This document shows positions 8,143 through 15,748 of a stretch of 47,863 bases of DNA, in pieces. The notes below the pieces were generated by a model. It was not told the DNA's origin. It did no database searches and was given only the letters and a program-made list of their open reading frames with translations. The first letter of the stretch is position 1. The number at the start of each line of letters is the position of its first letter. This stretch comes from an uncultured Actinomyces sp. (GTDB taxonomy: Bacteria > Actinomycetota > Actinomycetes > Actinomycetales > Actinomycetaceae). A program made the translations under genes and the position numbers. The DNA is taken from NCBI GenBank assembly GCA_900545825.1, contig URAS01000017.1, positions 1-47,863 of the forward strand. The letters run 5' to 3'.

Positions 8143-9072
8143 ATGTCGCCACTCATCGCCGTCATCCCCGCCGTCCTCCTGGGGACCGGCAACGTCCTCA
8201 TCGGGAAATTCGGCGGCAACCTGCGCCAACAGCTCATCGGGATCGCCCTGGGCTGCCTGGTCGTCGGCACGGCGTCGTGGCCCATCATGGGCGGAGAGTT
8301 CCACGCGTGGCCGTTCGCCCTCTGCATCCTCTCGGGAATTATCCTGGCCGGCGCGAACCGGATGCTCTACCAGTCCTTCAAACTGTCGGGCGTCGCCTAC
8401 TCGTGCGCGGTGACGACCGGGCAGCAGCTTGTCCTCGTGGCGCTGCTGGGAGTCATCATTTTCGGCGACTGGGCAACCTCGGCGTCGAAAGCGTGCGGCG
8501 CGGGCGCACTCCTCTTGCTCATCATCGGGACGACGCTCGCCGTTTACAAGGAAAAAGACCCCGACGCCGCGCCGGTCTCGCAGGCGTCACCCGGCAAGCG
8601 GCTCGCCGTCGTCACCGCCGCGTCGCTGCTGTATTCCATCTACCCGATCATCGTCCAGGCGTCCGGCGCCGGCGCCGAGTCGATCGGGATGCCCGTCCTC
8701 TGGGGCCTGTTCATCGGCGCGTTTATCCTCTCGGCCCCGCGTCCGAAGCCCCTCCCCGAGGGCGTCGAGGATACCTACGGCGACTGGGTCGATGGCGGCA
8801 GCCGGTGGGGGAAGCGGACCCTCCAGCTGGCGCTCGCGGGCATGTGCTGGGGCCTGGGAATCATCGGGATGCTGTGGTGCAACAAGCACGTCGGCGTCGC
8901 CACGGCGTTCCCGCTCTCGCAGCTCAACGCCGTCGTCTCCGCCCTTGGCGGGGTCTATATCCTCGGCGAACACAAGACCAAAGTCGAGGCCCGCGCCCTC
9001 GCCCTCGGCATTGTCCTGCTGCTGGCCGGCGCGACGTTGATCGGCCTCGCGAAATACTTCGACGCGGCCTGA
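8143..9072 (+). CDS. GRP-family sugar transporter (GlcU/RbsU-like)
   Basis: This 309-residue protein has about ten hydrophobic segments of the drug/metabolite transporter superfamily. N-terminal LIAVIPAVLLGTGNVLIGKFGG, the KLSGVAYSCAVTTGQQL segment, and C-terminal AFPLSQLNAVVSALGGVYILGEHK are typical of the glucose/ribose proton-symporter (GRP) group. These proteins bring hexoses or ribose into the cell using the proton gradient. The specific sugar cannot be decided. The gene stands alone between the TetR gene and the glpT region, with its own ribosome-binding site and a hairpin directly after the stop. Confidence 0.8.
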   Translation: MSPLIAVIPAVLLGTGNVLIGKFGGNLRQQLIGIALGCLVVGTASWPIMGGEFHAWPFALCILSGIILAGANRMLYQSFKLSGVAYSCAVTTGQQLVLVALLGVIIFGDWATSASKACGAGALLLLIIGTTLAVYKEKDPDAAPVSQASPGKRLAVVTAASLLYSIYPIIVQASGAGAESIGMPVLWGLFIGAFILSAPRPKPLPEGVEDTYGDWVDGGSRWGKRTLQLALAGMCWGLGIIGMLWCNKHVGVATAFPLSQLNAVVSALGGVYILGEHKTKVEARALALGIVLLLAGATLIGLAKYFDAA

Positions 9073-9100
9073 GGGGCGCCGGGCCCTGGCGAAGCCCCTC
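9071..9100 (+). terminator. hairpin after the sugar transporter gene
   Basis: GAGGGGC and GCCCCTC pair around an inner GCC/GGC stem. The structure overlaps the stop codon. There is no T-run, so this is a possible terminator only. Confidence 0.45.
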
Positions 9101-9112
9101 CCTGCGCAGTTA

Positions 9113-9126
9113 CGAACATATGTTCA
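9113..9126. promoter_or_regulatory. palindrome GAACATATGTTC upstream of glpT
   Basis: The 12-base palindrome at 9114-9125 is perfect. It resembles two overlapping GlpR half-sites (TATGTTCG-like) and also the actinobacterial/Bacillus LexA box (CGAACRNRYGTTC). As the downstream genes handle glycerol phosphate, a GlpR-type role is more attractive. A further inverted repeat, CATTGG...CCAATG, lies at 9175-9197. The rest of the 217-base gap shows no gene. Confidence 0.45.
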
Positions 9127-9289
9127 CGAGGGCGCTTCCAATTGCTCGTCATTTGTCATAGCATTATGCGATCCCATTGGCAGATGACGCTCCAATGATG
9201 AGGCGCCGCCACATCGGTCGCGGTGGCTTCGGTGTCGCGGCCAACGGGGTGACCACCTGTTCCTTCAACACAAATGGAGACACGATTTT

Positions 9290-10672
9290 ATGTCTTTAGG
9301 GTTTTTGACGCCCCCACCGGTGGCCGAGCGCCGGCCCATCGACGAGCAGCGCGAGATGTACCCCAAGCTGCGCTTCCAAGTGTTCATGGGGATTTTCATC
9401 GGTTATGCGGGCTTCTATTTCGTCCGCAACAACCTGCCGTTCGTCGCAAAGACGTTTAAAGACCTCGGCGCCATGGACGAGACGGCGATCGGCGCCGTCG
9501 GCACCTGCATCCTCGTCGCCTACGGCTTCTCGAAGTTCCTCATGGCGACGCTGTCGGACCGTGCGAATGCACGTTATTTCATGCCGCTGGGCCTCGCCCT
9601 CTCGGCGATCGTCAACCTCATCATCGCGTTCACGCCGGGCATCCTCAACTACGTGGGGCTGCTGTGCGTCCTCATGTTCATCAACGGGTGGTTCCAGGGG
9701 ATGGGCTGGCCTCCCTCAGGCCGTGTCCTCGTCCACTGGTTCTCGACGAACGAGCGCGGCATCAAGACGTCGATCTGGAACTGCGCCCACAACGTCGGCG
9801 GCATCTGCCTGGGCTACCTGACCTCGTACGGCATCCAGTGGTTCGCCACGTCGAATGACGACTGGCGCCCCGCCTTCTACACGCCGGCGATCGCCGCGCT
9901 GGTTGTCGCCCTCATCGCGTTCCTCCTCATCCGTGACCGCCCGGAGGCGATGGGCCTGCCGCCGATCGAGGAATGGCGTGGCGACATCGCCAAGGTCGAG
10001 AAGGTCGACGACAAGATCGCGGGCCTTAACACGTGGCAGATCCTCTGGCGTTACGTCCTCAAGTCGCGCGTCATCGTCATGCTGGCGATCGCCAACATCT
10101 TCATTTACACGCTGCGGTACGGCGTCCTCTACTGGGTGCCGCTCTACATTCAAGAGACGCAGCACGCCGACACCAAGGCCGGCGCCATGGGCTTCGTGCT
10201 TTACGAATTTGCGGGCATCTTCGGCACCCTGCTGTGCGGCTGGATCTCGGACAAAGTCTTCAAGGGCTACCGCACCGGCGCCGGCCTCGTGTTCCTCGTC
10301 GCCGTGGCGGTGTGCATCGTCCTGTTCTGGCAGTTCGGCCCCACCGCGCCGCTGTGGGTGGTTTATCTGCTCATCGCCCTCATCGGCGGCCTGATCTACG
10401 GGCCCGTCATGCTCGTCGGCCTCCAGGCGATCGACCTGTCGCCGCGCGAGGTCGCCGGCCAGTCGGCGGGCCTCACCGGCCTGGCCGGCTACCTGCTGGG
10501 CGCCACCGGCGCGTCGCTGCTCGTCGGCTGGATTATTCAGCACTTCGGGTGGGACGCCGCGTGGGGCTTCCTCGCGTGCGTCGCCGTCCTCACCTGCGTC
10601 GTCATGGCGCTGGTCGGCAGGGACGAGAAGGCGATCATCGCCTCGCACAAGGCCCGCGCAGCCGCCGAGTAG
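9290..10672 (+). CDS. glpT: glycerol-3-phosphate transporter (MFS antiporter)
   Basis: This 460-residue major facilitator protein has 12 predicted helices. The N-terminal segment LRFQVFMGIFIGYAGFYFVR, then DLGAMDETAIGAVGTCILVAYGFSKF and the loop LSDRANARYFMPLG, is characteristic of the organophosphate:phosphate antiporter family, in particular GlpT. It exchanges cytoplasmic phosphate for external glycerol-3-phosphate. The next gene encodes a secreted glycerophosphodiesterase, the enzyme that produces this substrate, so the pair forms a scavenging route for deacylated phospholipid headgroups. UhpT-like hexose-phosphate specificity is the main alternative but is less likely beside glpQ. Confidence 0.9.
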   Translation: MSLGFLTPPPVAERRPIDEQREMYPKLRFQVFMGIFIGYAGFYFVRNNLPFVAKTFKDLGAMDETAIGAVGTCILVAYGFSKFLMATLSDRANARYFMPLGLALSAIVNLIIAFTPGILNYVGLLCVLMFINGWFQGMGWPPSGRVLVHWFSTNERGIKTSIWNCAHNVGGICLGYLTSYGIQWFATSNDDWRPAFYTPAIAALVVALIAFLLIRDRPEAMGLPPIEEWRGDIAKVEKVDDKIAGLNTWQILWRYVLKSRVIVMLAIANIFIYTLRYGVLYWVPLYIQETQHADTKAGAMGFVLYEFAGIFGTLLCGWISDKVFKGYRTGAGLVFLVAVAVCIVLFWQFGPTAPLWVVYLLIALIGGLIYGPVMLVGLQAIDLSPREVAGQSAGLTGLAGYLLGATGASLLVGWIIQHFGWDAAWGFLACVAVLTCVVMALVGRDEKAIIASHKARAAAE

Positions 10673-10706
10673 CCGCGCCCGCCGCATCGCATTTCCCCCT
10701 CCACGA

Positions 10707-10742
10707 GGGCGGGGCCGGCCGCCGCCTGCGCCGGTCCCGCCC
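10707..10742 (+). other. strong hairpin between glpT and glpQ
   Basis: GGGCGGGGCCGG and CCGGTCCCGCCC pair over 12 positions with one mismatch. With no T-run and an expected shared transcript, it may protect the glpT mRNA end or reduce read-through, setting different amounts of GlpT and GlpQ. Confidence 0.5.
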
Positions 10743-10776
10743 GCTGGTGAATTCACGACACCACAGGAGAACACCC

Positions 10777-11883
10777 ATGACACAACCCACTCACTCCCGC
10801 CTGGCCGCCGCCTGCCTGGCCCTCACCCTCGTGACCGGCGGCGTCGCCCTCACTGGGTGCGCAAACAAGCCCGGCACCGGCGCCGACACGTCGTCGACGT
10901 CCTCGTCCGCCACGGCCAGCTCGTCGTCGAGCTCGGCCGGCTCGTCGAAGTCGTCGAGCAGCGCGAAGAAGACGCTCGACCTCGAGGCCCACCGCGGCGG
11001 ACGCGGCGAGCACACCGAAGAGTCGCTCCAGGGCTTCAAAGAGGCGCTGCACACGGGCGTGACGACGCTCGAACTCGACATCGTCCTCAGCAAAGACAAC
11101 GTCCCCGTCATCTGGCACGACCCGATCGTCCTCGCTTCGAAGTGCACCGACGCCGCCGGCAATAGCTTCGTCGGTCAGAAGGTCCACGACCTCACGTGGG
11201 CCCAGCTGCAGACCCTGACCTGCGACAAGAAGCTCGACAACTTCAAGGATCAGGAGCAGGTCGAGGGCAACAAGATGATCCAGCTGTCCGACCTCTTCGC
11301 CCTGACGAAGAAGATGAACGCCGACGTCCACTTCAACATCGAAACGAAGGTCGAGGGCGAGCACCGCGACTGGTCGGCCACGCCGGAAGAGTCGGTCGCC
11401 GCGATCCTCAAGGCCGTCGACGACGCGGGCGTCGCCGACCAGGTGATGATTCAGTCGTTCGACTGGCGCACCCTGCCGCTGGTCAAGAAGACCCACCCGA
11501 ACATCCCCACGGTCATGCTGTGGGACGAGACGACGTGGAAGGGCTACTCGATGTGGACCGGTGACGTCGACTACGACGCCGTCGACGGCGACATCATCAA
11601 GGCCGCCAAGCAGATCGGCGCCGACGTCCTCTCGCCCGGCTACACCGTGCCCTACGGCCTCACGCCGAAGGATAAGAACTTCAAGCTGGTCGCCGACAAG
11701 GACTTCATCGCCAAGGCGCACAAGGCCGGCCTCACCGTCGTCCCGTGGACGATCAACGACGAGGACGCCATGCGCGAGCAGATGAAGGCCGGCGCCGACG
11801 GCATCATCACGGACTACCCGACCAAGCTGCGTCACCTCATGCAGAAGGAAGGCTACGCGTTGCCCAAGCCCTACACGGACTAG
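10777..11883 (+). CDS. glpQ: glycerophosphodiester phosphodiesterase lipoprotein
   Basis: This 368-residue secreted lipoprotein has a signal peptide ending in lipobox ALTGC (Cys28), then a Ser/Thr-rich linker (about 35-62) and the GDPD barrel. The catalytic EAHRGGRGEHTEES motif begins near residue 71 (His72), followed by TLELDIVLSKDNVPVIWHD, the metal-binding signature. C-terminal VPWTINDEDAMREQMKAGADGIITDYP is also typical. It hydrolyses glycerophosphodiesters outside the membrane to glycerol-3-phosphate and an alcohol, feeding GlpT. The ATG has AGGAGA seven bases upstream. A convincing intrinsic terminator follows. Confidence 0.92.
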   Translation: MTQPTHSRLAAACLALTLVTGGVALTGCANKPGTGADTSSTSSSATASSSSSSAGSSKSSSSAKKTLDLEAHRGGRGEHTEESLQGFKEALHTGVTTLELDIVLSKDNVPVIWHDPIVLASKCTDAAGNSFVGQKVHDLTWAQLQTLTCDKKLDNFKDQEQVEGNKMIQLSDLFALTKKMNADVHFNIETKVEGEHRDWSATPEESVAAILKAVDDAGVADQVMIQSFDWRTLPLVKKTHPNIPTVMLWDETTWKGYSMWTGDVDYDAVDGDIIKAAKQIGADVLSPGYTVPYGLTPKDKNFKLVADKDFIAKAHKAGLTVVPWTINDEDAMREQMKAGADGIITDYPTKLRHLMQKEGYALPKPYTD

Positions 11884-11906
11884 GCCGCAGGCCGGGTGAG
11901 CGGCGA

Positions 11907-11950
11907 CGCGGGGCCGGGGATGCGAGGGCGTCCTCGGCCCCGCGTTTTGT
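11907..11950 (+). terminator. intrinsic terminator of glpT-glpQ
   Basis: CGCGGGGCCG pairs perfectly with CGGCCCCGCG, followed by TTTTGTT. Confidence 0.85.
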
Positions 11951-12015
11951 TGCGCTCCGGCTGTCCGGAATGTGTCCGGTTTCACGCGTTGGAGTCGCTG
12001 CGCTACGCGCGAACG

Positions 12016-12053
12016 GACGTGCACGTCACGCAAAGGCGCCACGTGCATATGAT
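12016..12053 (+). promoter_or_regulatory. promoter and palindrome of the malic enzyme gene
   Basis: TATGAT at 12048-12053 is a good -10. The perfect palindrome GACGTGCACGTC (12016-12027) overlaps the -35 position, and ACGTGCAT recurs at 12041-12048. A regulator binding the palindrome could control the gene. I cannot name it. Confidence 0.45.
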
Positions 12054-12095
12054 CGAGGCGTCGGACTACTAGACGACACCTCGGAAGGATATCCA

Positions 12096-13586
12096 ATGGC
12101 TCACAATAACTACACGTCACCGTCCTACACGGCCTCGTACCGCATCCTCCTCGACGAATCCCAGACCCCGCTGTCTGAGGTCGTCAACGCGGTTGCGGCG
12201 ACGGGAGCGTCGATTAAGGGCCTCGACGTCGTGGGCCAAGAGGAAGACCGCATCAAGGTCGACGTCACCGCCGACATGTCGAATTCGCAGCACCGCCGCC
12301 AGATTTCCGACGTTCTCTCGTCGCTGCCGGGCGTCGAGCTGCGCACCGTCGCCGACCAGACGTTCCTCCTCCACATCGACGGCAAGATCGAGATGCGGCC
12401 GAAGTACCCGATCCGCAACCGCGACGACCTCTCGCGCGTCTACACGCCCGGCGTCGCCCGCGTCTGCCAGGCCCTCTACGACGAGCCGCGCAAGGCGTAC
12501 GGCCTGACGATGAAGTCGAACACGGTCGCCGTCCTCACCGACGGCACCGCCGTCCTCGGGATGGGCGACATCGGCCCGACGGCCGCGCTGCCGGTGATGG
12601 AGGGCAAGGCGATCCTCTTTAAGCAGTTCGGCAACGTCGACGCGTGGCCGGTTGTCCTCGACACGAAGGACACGGAAGAGATCATTCGGATCGCCAAGGC
12701 GATCGCACCGGCGTATGGCGGCATCAACCTCGAGGACATTTCGGCGCCGCGCTGCTTCGAAATCGAGCGTCGCCTGCGTGCCGAGCTGGACATTCCCGTC
12801 TTCCACGACGACCAGCACGGCACCGCCGTCGTCTGCTTGGCCGCGCTGATCAACGCCCTCAAGCTGGTGAACAAGAAGATCGAGGACGTCCGCATCGTCG
12901 TCTCTGGCGTCGGCGCGGCGGGTTCGGCGATCATCAAGCTGCTGCAGGCCCAGGGCGCCACCGACATCGTCGGTTACGGCCGCACGGGTGCCCTCAACGC
13001 CGACGAGGTCACCGACGACATGAACCCCGACCGCCGCTGGCTGGCGGAAAACACGAACCCGCGCCGCGTCAAGGGCTCGCTGAAGGACGGCCTGCGCGAC
13101 GCCGACGTGTTCATCGGGGTGTCGCAGGGCAACATCCTCGAGCCGGAAGACCTCGACGTCATGGCCGACGACGCGATCGTCTTCGCCATGGCCAACCCGA
13201 CGCCCGAGGTCGACCCGGTCGCCGCGGCGGAACACGTCGCGATCGTCGCGACCGGGCGCTCCGACTTCCCCAACCAGATCAACAACGTCCTCGCGTTCCC
13301 CGGCCTGTTCCGCGGGATCCTCGACGCCAAGGTCTCGGAGATCACGACCGAGCTGCTGCGCGTGTCGGCCCAGGCGATCGCCAACGTCATCGACGAAAAG
13401 AAGCTGCGCCCGAACTACATCATCCCGGGCGTCTTTGACAGCCGGGTGCCTCGCGCCGTCGCCCAGGCGGTGCGCGAGAACACCCGCGACCTGCCGCACG
13501 TCGAGCTCATTGACCAGGAGTCGGCGCGGCCCCTCGACGACGAGGACGGTGAGGGTCCGCACTTTGACCAGGTTGACCAGCACTAG
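12096..13586 (+). CDS. NAD(P)-dependent malic enzyme with N-terminal ACT domain
   Basis: The 496-residue enzyme converts malate to pyruvate and CO2 with reduction of NAD(P). An ACT-like regulatory domain occupies about residues 10-90 (YRILLDESQTPLSEVVNAV). The catalytic part has VYTPGVARVC (tyrosine region), KSNTVAVLTDGTAVLGMGDIG, FHDDQHGTAVV (metal-binding aspartates) and the nucleotide-binding VVSGVGAAGSAI. Cofactor preference is not decided. The start is ATG with GGAAGGAT upstream; the open frame continues further upstream but without a ribosome-binding site. The last 20 residues are acidic. It is a single-gene unit between two terminators. Confidence 0.92.
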   Translation: MAHNNYTSPSYTASYRILLDESQTPLSEVVNAVAATGASIKGLDVVGQEEDRIKVDVTADMSNSQHRRQISDVLSSLPGVELRTVADQTFLLHIDGKIEMRPKYPIRNRDDLSRVYTPGVARVCQALYDEPRKAYGLTMKSNTVAVLTDGTAVLGMGDIGPTAALPVMEGKAILFKQFGNVDAWPVVLDTKDTEEIIRIAKAIAPAYGGINLEDISAPRCFEIERRLRAELDIPVFHDDQHGTAVVCLAALINALKLVNKKIEDVRIVVSGVGAAGSAIIKLLQAQGATDIVGYGRTGALNADEVTDDMNPDRRWLAENTNPRRVKGSLKDGLRDADVFIGVSQGNILEPEDLDVMADDAIVFAMANPTPEVDPVAAAEHVAIVATGRSDFPNQINNVLAFPGLFRGILDAKVSEITTELLRVSAQAIANVIDEKKLRPNYIIPGVFDSRVPRAVAQAVRENTRDLPHVELIDQESARPLDDEDGEGPHFDQVDQH

Positions 13587-13641
13587 CCGCATGACGTGGT
13601 GATGGCCACCCCGGCCGACGGGAACGGCTGGTCGGGACGTA

Positions 13642-13688
13642 TCGGCGTCCTCGGTGGGGGGTTTCCCCAGCGAGGGCGCCGATTTTGT
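13642..13688 (+). terminator. terminator of the malic enzyme gene
   Basis: TCGGCGTCCTCG pairs with CGAGGGCGCCGA (one G-T pair) around an inner GGGG/CCCC stem, followed by TTTTG. Confidence 0.8.
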
Positions 13689-13691
13689 GCC

Positions 13692-13697
13692 CATAAT
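13692..13697 (+). promoter_or_regulatory. -10 element giving a leaderless OsmC transcript
   Basis: CATAAT ends six bases before the ATG at 13704, and no ribosome-binding site is present. Transcription would begin at or beside the start codon. Confidence 0.5.
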
Positions 13698-13703
13698 GGG
13701 CCT

Positions 13704-14129
13704 ATGGCTACCGACCAGTCTCCCCTGTACCTGACGCGCGATGGCGCGCGCCGCTATGTCGCCCATAACGGCTCGACGACGATCATTGTCGGCGACAAGA
13801 ATCTGTACGACGACGTCTTCAATCCCGGCGAGCTGCTGCAGCTGGCCCTTGCCGGCTGCGCCGCCATGTCGGCCGACACCACCCTGTCGCACCGCCTGGG
13901 CGACGATGCGGTGATCACGGCGGGCGTCGGCAGCGAGCTCGACGAGGATACGAACCGCTTCACGGCGATCGCCGTCGAGATCGTCGCCTCGATGGACACC
14001 CTGGACGAGGACGACCGCGCCGCCCTTATCGAGCGGACCTCGCGGGCCATCCAGAAGTACTGCACGGTCGCGCGGACGGTGACCGCCGAGTTCGACTATT
14101 CGGTTTCGGTCACGGGCGAGCTGTCGTAA
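13704..14129 (+). CDS. OsmC/Ohr-family peroxiredoxin-like protein
   Basis: This 141-residue protein has the two conserved cysteines of the OsmC family: Cys52 in LALAGCAAMSADT and Cys120 in IQKYCTVARTV, with NPGE before the first. Members reduce organic hydroperoxides with thiol cofactors. The short form with LYDDVFNPGELLQLALAGC looks more like general OsmC than Ohr. It is monocistronic. The start lacks a ribosome-binding site and has a -10 element immediately upstream, consistent with a leaderless mRNA. A perfect hairpin separates it from the convergent gene. Confidence 0.85.
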   Translation: MATDQSPLYLTRDGARRYVAHNGSTTIIVGDKNLYDDVFNPGELLQLALAGCAAMSADTTLSHRLGDDAVITAGVGSELDEDTNRFTAIAVEIVASMDTLDEDDRAALIERTSRAIQKYCTVARTVTAEFDYSVSVTGELS

Positions 14130-14168
14130 CAGCCTGGCTGCGCCCTCGCGGCGCGCGGTGGCAACGTG

Positions 14169-14200
14169 AAGGGGCGGGACCCTGTCGGGTCCCGCCCCTT
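14169..14200. terminator. bidirectional hairpin between convergent genes
   Basis: A perfect 14-bp stem, AAGGGGCGGGACCC with GGGTCCCGCCCCTT, and a TGTC loop lie between the OsmC gene and the minus-strand gene. The symmetry suits termination of both. Confidence 0.75.
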
Positions 14201-14221
14201 GACTGTAGCGTGCGGTTGGAC

Positions 14222-14968
14222 TTACTTGCCCAGCTTGTCGGCCACCTTGGCGGCCGCCTCGTTTGCCTTGTCGACGACGTCGCTGACCGTCTCGGCAGCG
14301 TGCTCCTTGAGGTCGTCGGAGCTGGTGCCGCGGAAGTCGACGTCCTCCCAGTATTCCTCGGCCCACGGGTCCTCGATCGGCTGCGAGCGGCGGTAGATGA
14401 CCGCGGCCGCGGCGCCGATCGCCAGCAGCGGGCCGACGACGAGGAAGAACTTGAGGCCGCGGTGCGGCTTCTGGGCCTTCCCCGCGTGACGGTCGGCCTT
14501 GGCCGCCGCCTTGGCGGCGCGCTTCGCGACCTTGTCGGCACGCTTGTGGGCGCGCTTGGACGCGTGCTTCGACGCCTTCTCCGAGGTCTCGGCGGCCACC
14601 TTGGACGCCTGGTCGACGTGATCGGCCGTGAGGGCCGCGGCCTCCGACACGCGGGTCGACGCCTCGTTCGCGACCTCGGCGGCGCGGGCCGCCAACTGTT
14701 CCTTCAGCAGGAGGGCGTCTTCACGGGCGCCCTCGAGCGTCTTCGAGTTCTCGACGATGCTGGCTGCCTTTTCCTTTGCGATTCCGGCTTTCACTGGAGC
14801 CTCCTCAACGATAAGTTGCTTGACCTGGGTGGCCGCATCCGTCACGCGCGGAGCCCACAGGTTTACCTGTTCCTGCAGTTGGTCGACGTGCGGGGCCACG
14901 AAGTCACTACCGGACTTAACGAAGTTGCGGGCCTGCCGTACCTTTCGGCCCAGTTTGATGATTCCCAC
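14222..14968 (-). CDS. Ala/Lys-rich helical membrane protein, unknown function
   Basis: This 248-residue protein is mostly long amphipathic helix. Residues 1-160 are rich in Ala, Lys, Glu and Val, in patterns like VAAETSEKASKHASKRAHKRA, reminiscent of apolipoprotein or LEA-type helices. A single hydrophobic segment, LKFFLVVGPLLAIGAAAAVIY, lies at about 172-192. The C-terminus is acidic, then Ala/Lys-rich (ETVSDVVDKANEAAAKVADKLGK). It is probably membrane-tethered. The GTG start is supported by GGAG seven bases upstream. It is divergent from the cyclophilin gene, sharing a gap with two AAAACGCTTAGA repeats. I do not recognise a function. Confidence 0.75.
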   Translation of the reverse strand: MGIIKLGRKVRQARNFVKSGSDFVAPHVDQLQEQVNLWAPRVTDAATQVKQLIVEEAPVKAGIAKEKAASIVENSKTLEGAREDALLLKEQLAARAAEVANEASTRVSEAAALTADHVDQASKVAAETSEKASKHASKRAHKRADKVAKRAAKAAAKADRHAGKAQKPHRGLKFFLVVGPLLAIGAAAAVIYRRSQPIEDPWAEEYWEDVDFRGTSSDDLKEHAAETVSDVVDKANEAAAKVADKLGK

Positions 14969-15036
14969 AGCGATGCTCCTTCATACGGGTGGGACCGGCG
15001 GTGCCGGTAGCTGCTTCCAAGGTTCCATTCTTCCGT

Positions 15037-15092
15037 AAAACGCTTAGATATGCGAGACTTTTAGCTGGATGCTTCCTGGGAAAACGCTTAGA
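15037..15092. repeat. paired AAAACGCTTAGA direct repeats in a divergent promoter region
   Basis: Identical 12-mers lie at 15037-15048 and 15081-15092, 44 bases apart, about four helical turns. The core ACGCTTAG recurs at 16972-16979 before the sortase gene. They may be operators for an envelope regulator or parts of promoters. Confidence 0.5.
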
Positions 15093-15141
15093 CCTGTGCT
15101 GTGCGTGGATCACTGGGCGAATTCATGCGACGATGGGGACC

Positions 15142-15663
15142 ATGAAGGCAACGATTCACACGACTGAGGGCGACATCGCCCTCGAACTGTACCCCGATTC
15201 CGCTCCGATGACGGTTCGTAACTTCGCCCAGCTGGCGAAGGGCGAGCGCGAGTGGATGAACCCGGTGACCGGCATGAAGTCGAACGACCCGCTGTACGAC
15301 GGCGTGATCTTCCACCGCGTCATCGACGGCTTCATGATCCAGACGGGCGACCCGATCGGCAACGGCACGGGCGGCCCGGGCTACCAGTTCGACGACGAGA
15401 TCGATCCGGCGCTGACGTTCGAGCAGTCGTACGTCCTCGCGATGGCTAACGCCGGCACCCGCATGGGGCACGGCACGAACGGCTCGCAGTTCTTCATCAC
15501 GGTGGCGCCGACGACGTGGCTGCAGGGCAAGCACACGATCTTCGGCCGCGTCACGGACGACGAGTCGAAGAAGGTCGTCGACCGCATCGCGACGACGCCG
15601 ACGGGCCCGCAGGATCGCCCGATCGACGAGATCGCGATCCTCCACATCGACATCGAGGACTAA
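15142..15663 (+). CDS. cyclophilin-type peptidyl-prolyl cis-trans isomerase
   Basis: The 173-residue cytoplasmic protein is a single cyclophilin domain. Key segments are IHTTEGDIALELYPDSAPMTVRNF, FHRVIDGFMIQTGDP (active-site Arg and Phe), NGSQFFIT, and HTIFGRV. It speeds isomerisation of Xaa-Pro bonds during folding. The ATG at 15142 gives the usual family N-terminus MKATIHT; an in-frame ATG nine bases earlier is possible. There is no signal peptide, so it should be cytoplasmic. Cyclophilin, rhomboid, CrgA and the kinase locus lie in this order in many actinobacteria near the chromosomal origin. Confidence 0.93.
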   Translation: MKATIHTTEGDIALELYPDSAPMTVRNFAQLAKGEREWMNPVTGMKSNDPLYDGVIFHRVIDGFMIQTGDPIGNGTGGPGYQFDDEIDPALTFEQSYVLAMANAGTRMGHGTNGSQFFITVAPTTWLQGKHTIFGRVTDDESKKVVDRIATTPTGPQDRPIDEIAILHIDIED

Positions 15664-15680
15664 TCAGCCACGCGACGCAG

Positions 15681-15712
15681 CGTCCCCGTCGGGTTTCCGG
15701 CGGGGACGTTTG
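15681..15712 (+). terminator. terminator after the cyclophilin gene
   Basis: CGTCCCCGTCGG pairs with CCGGCGGGGACG (one G-T pair), loop GTTT, followed by TTTGCG. Confidence 0.75.
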
Positions 15713-15748
15713 CGCCCGACACTACCGGCCAGCCCCGCAAGGACCAGG

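Noticed and set aside
9113..9126. SOS (LexA) box marking a DNA-repair gene
   Set aside because: The motif fits partly, but the gene downstream is glpT and no repair gene is near.
12117..14366. 749-codon minus-strand open frame opposite malic enzyme and OsmC genes
   Set aside because: Composition is Arg/Asp/Gly-rich with no recognisable motif, and both + strand genes are well supported.
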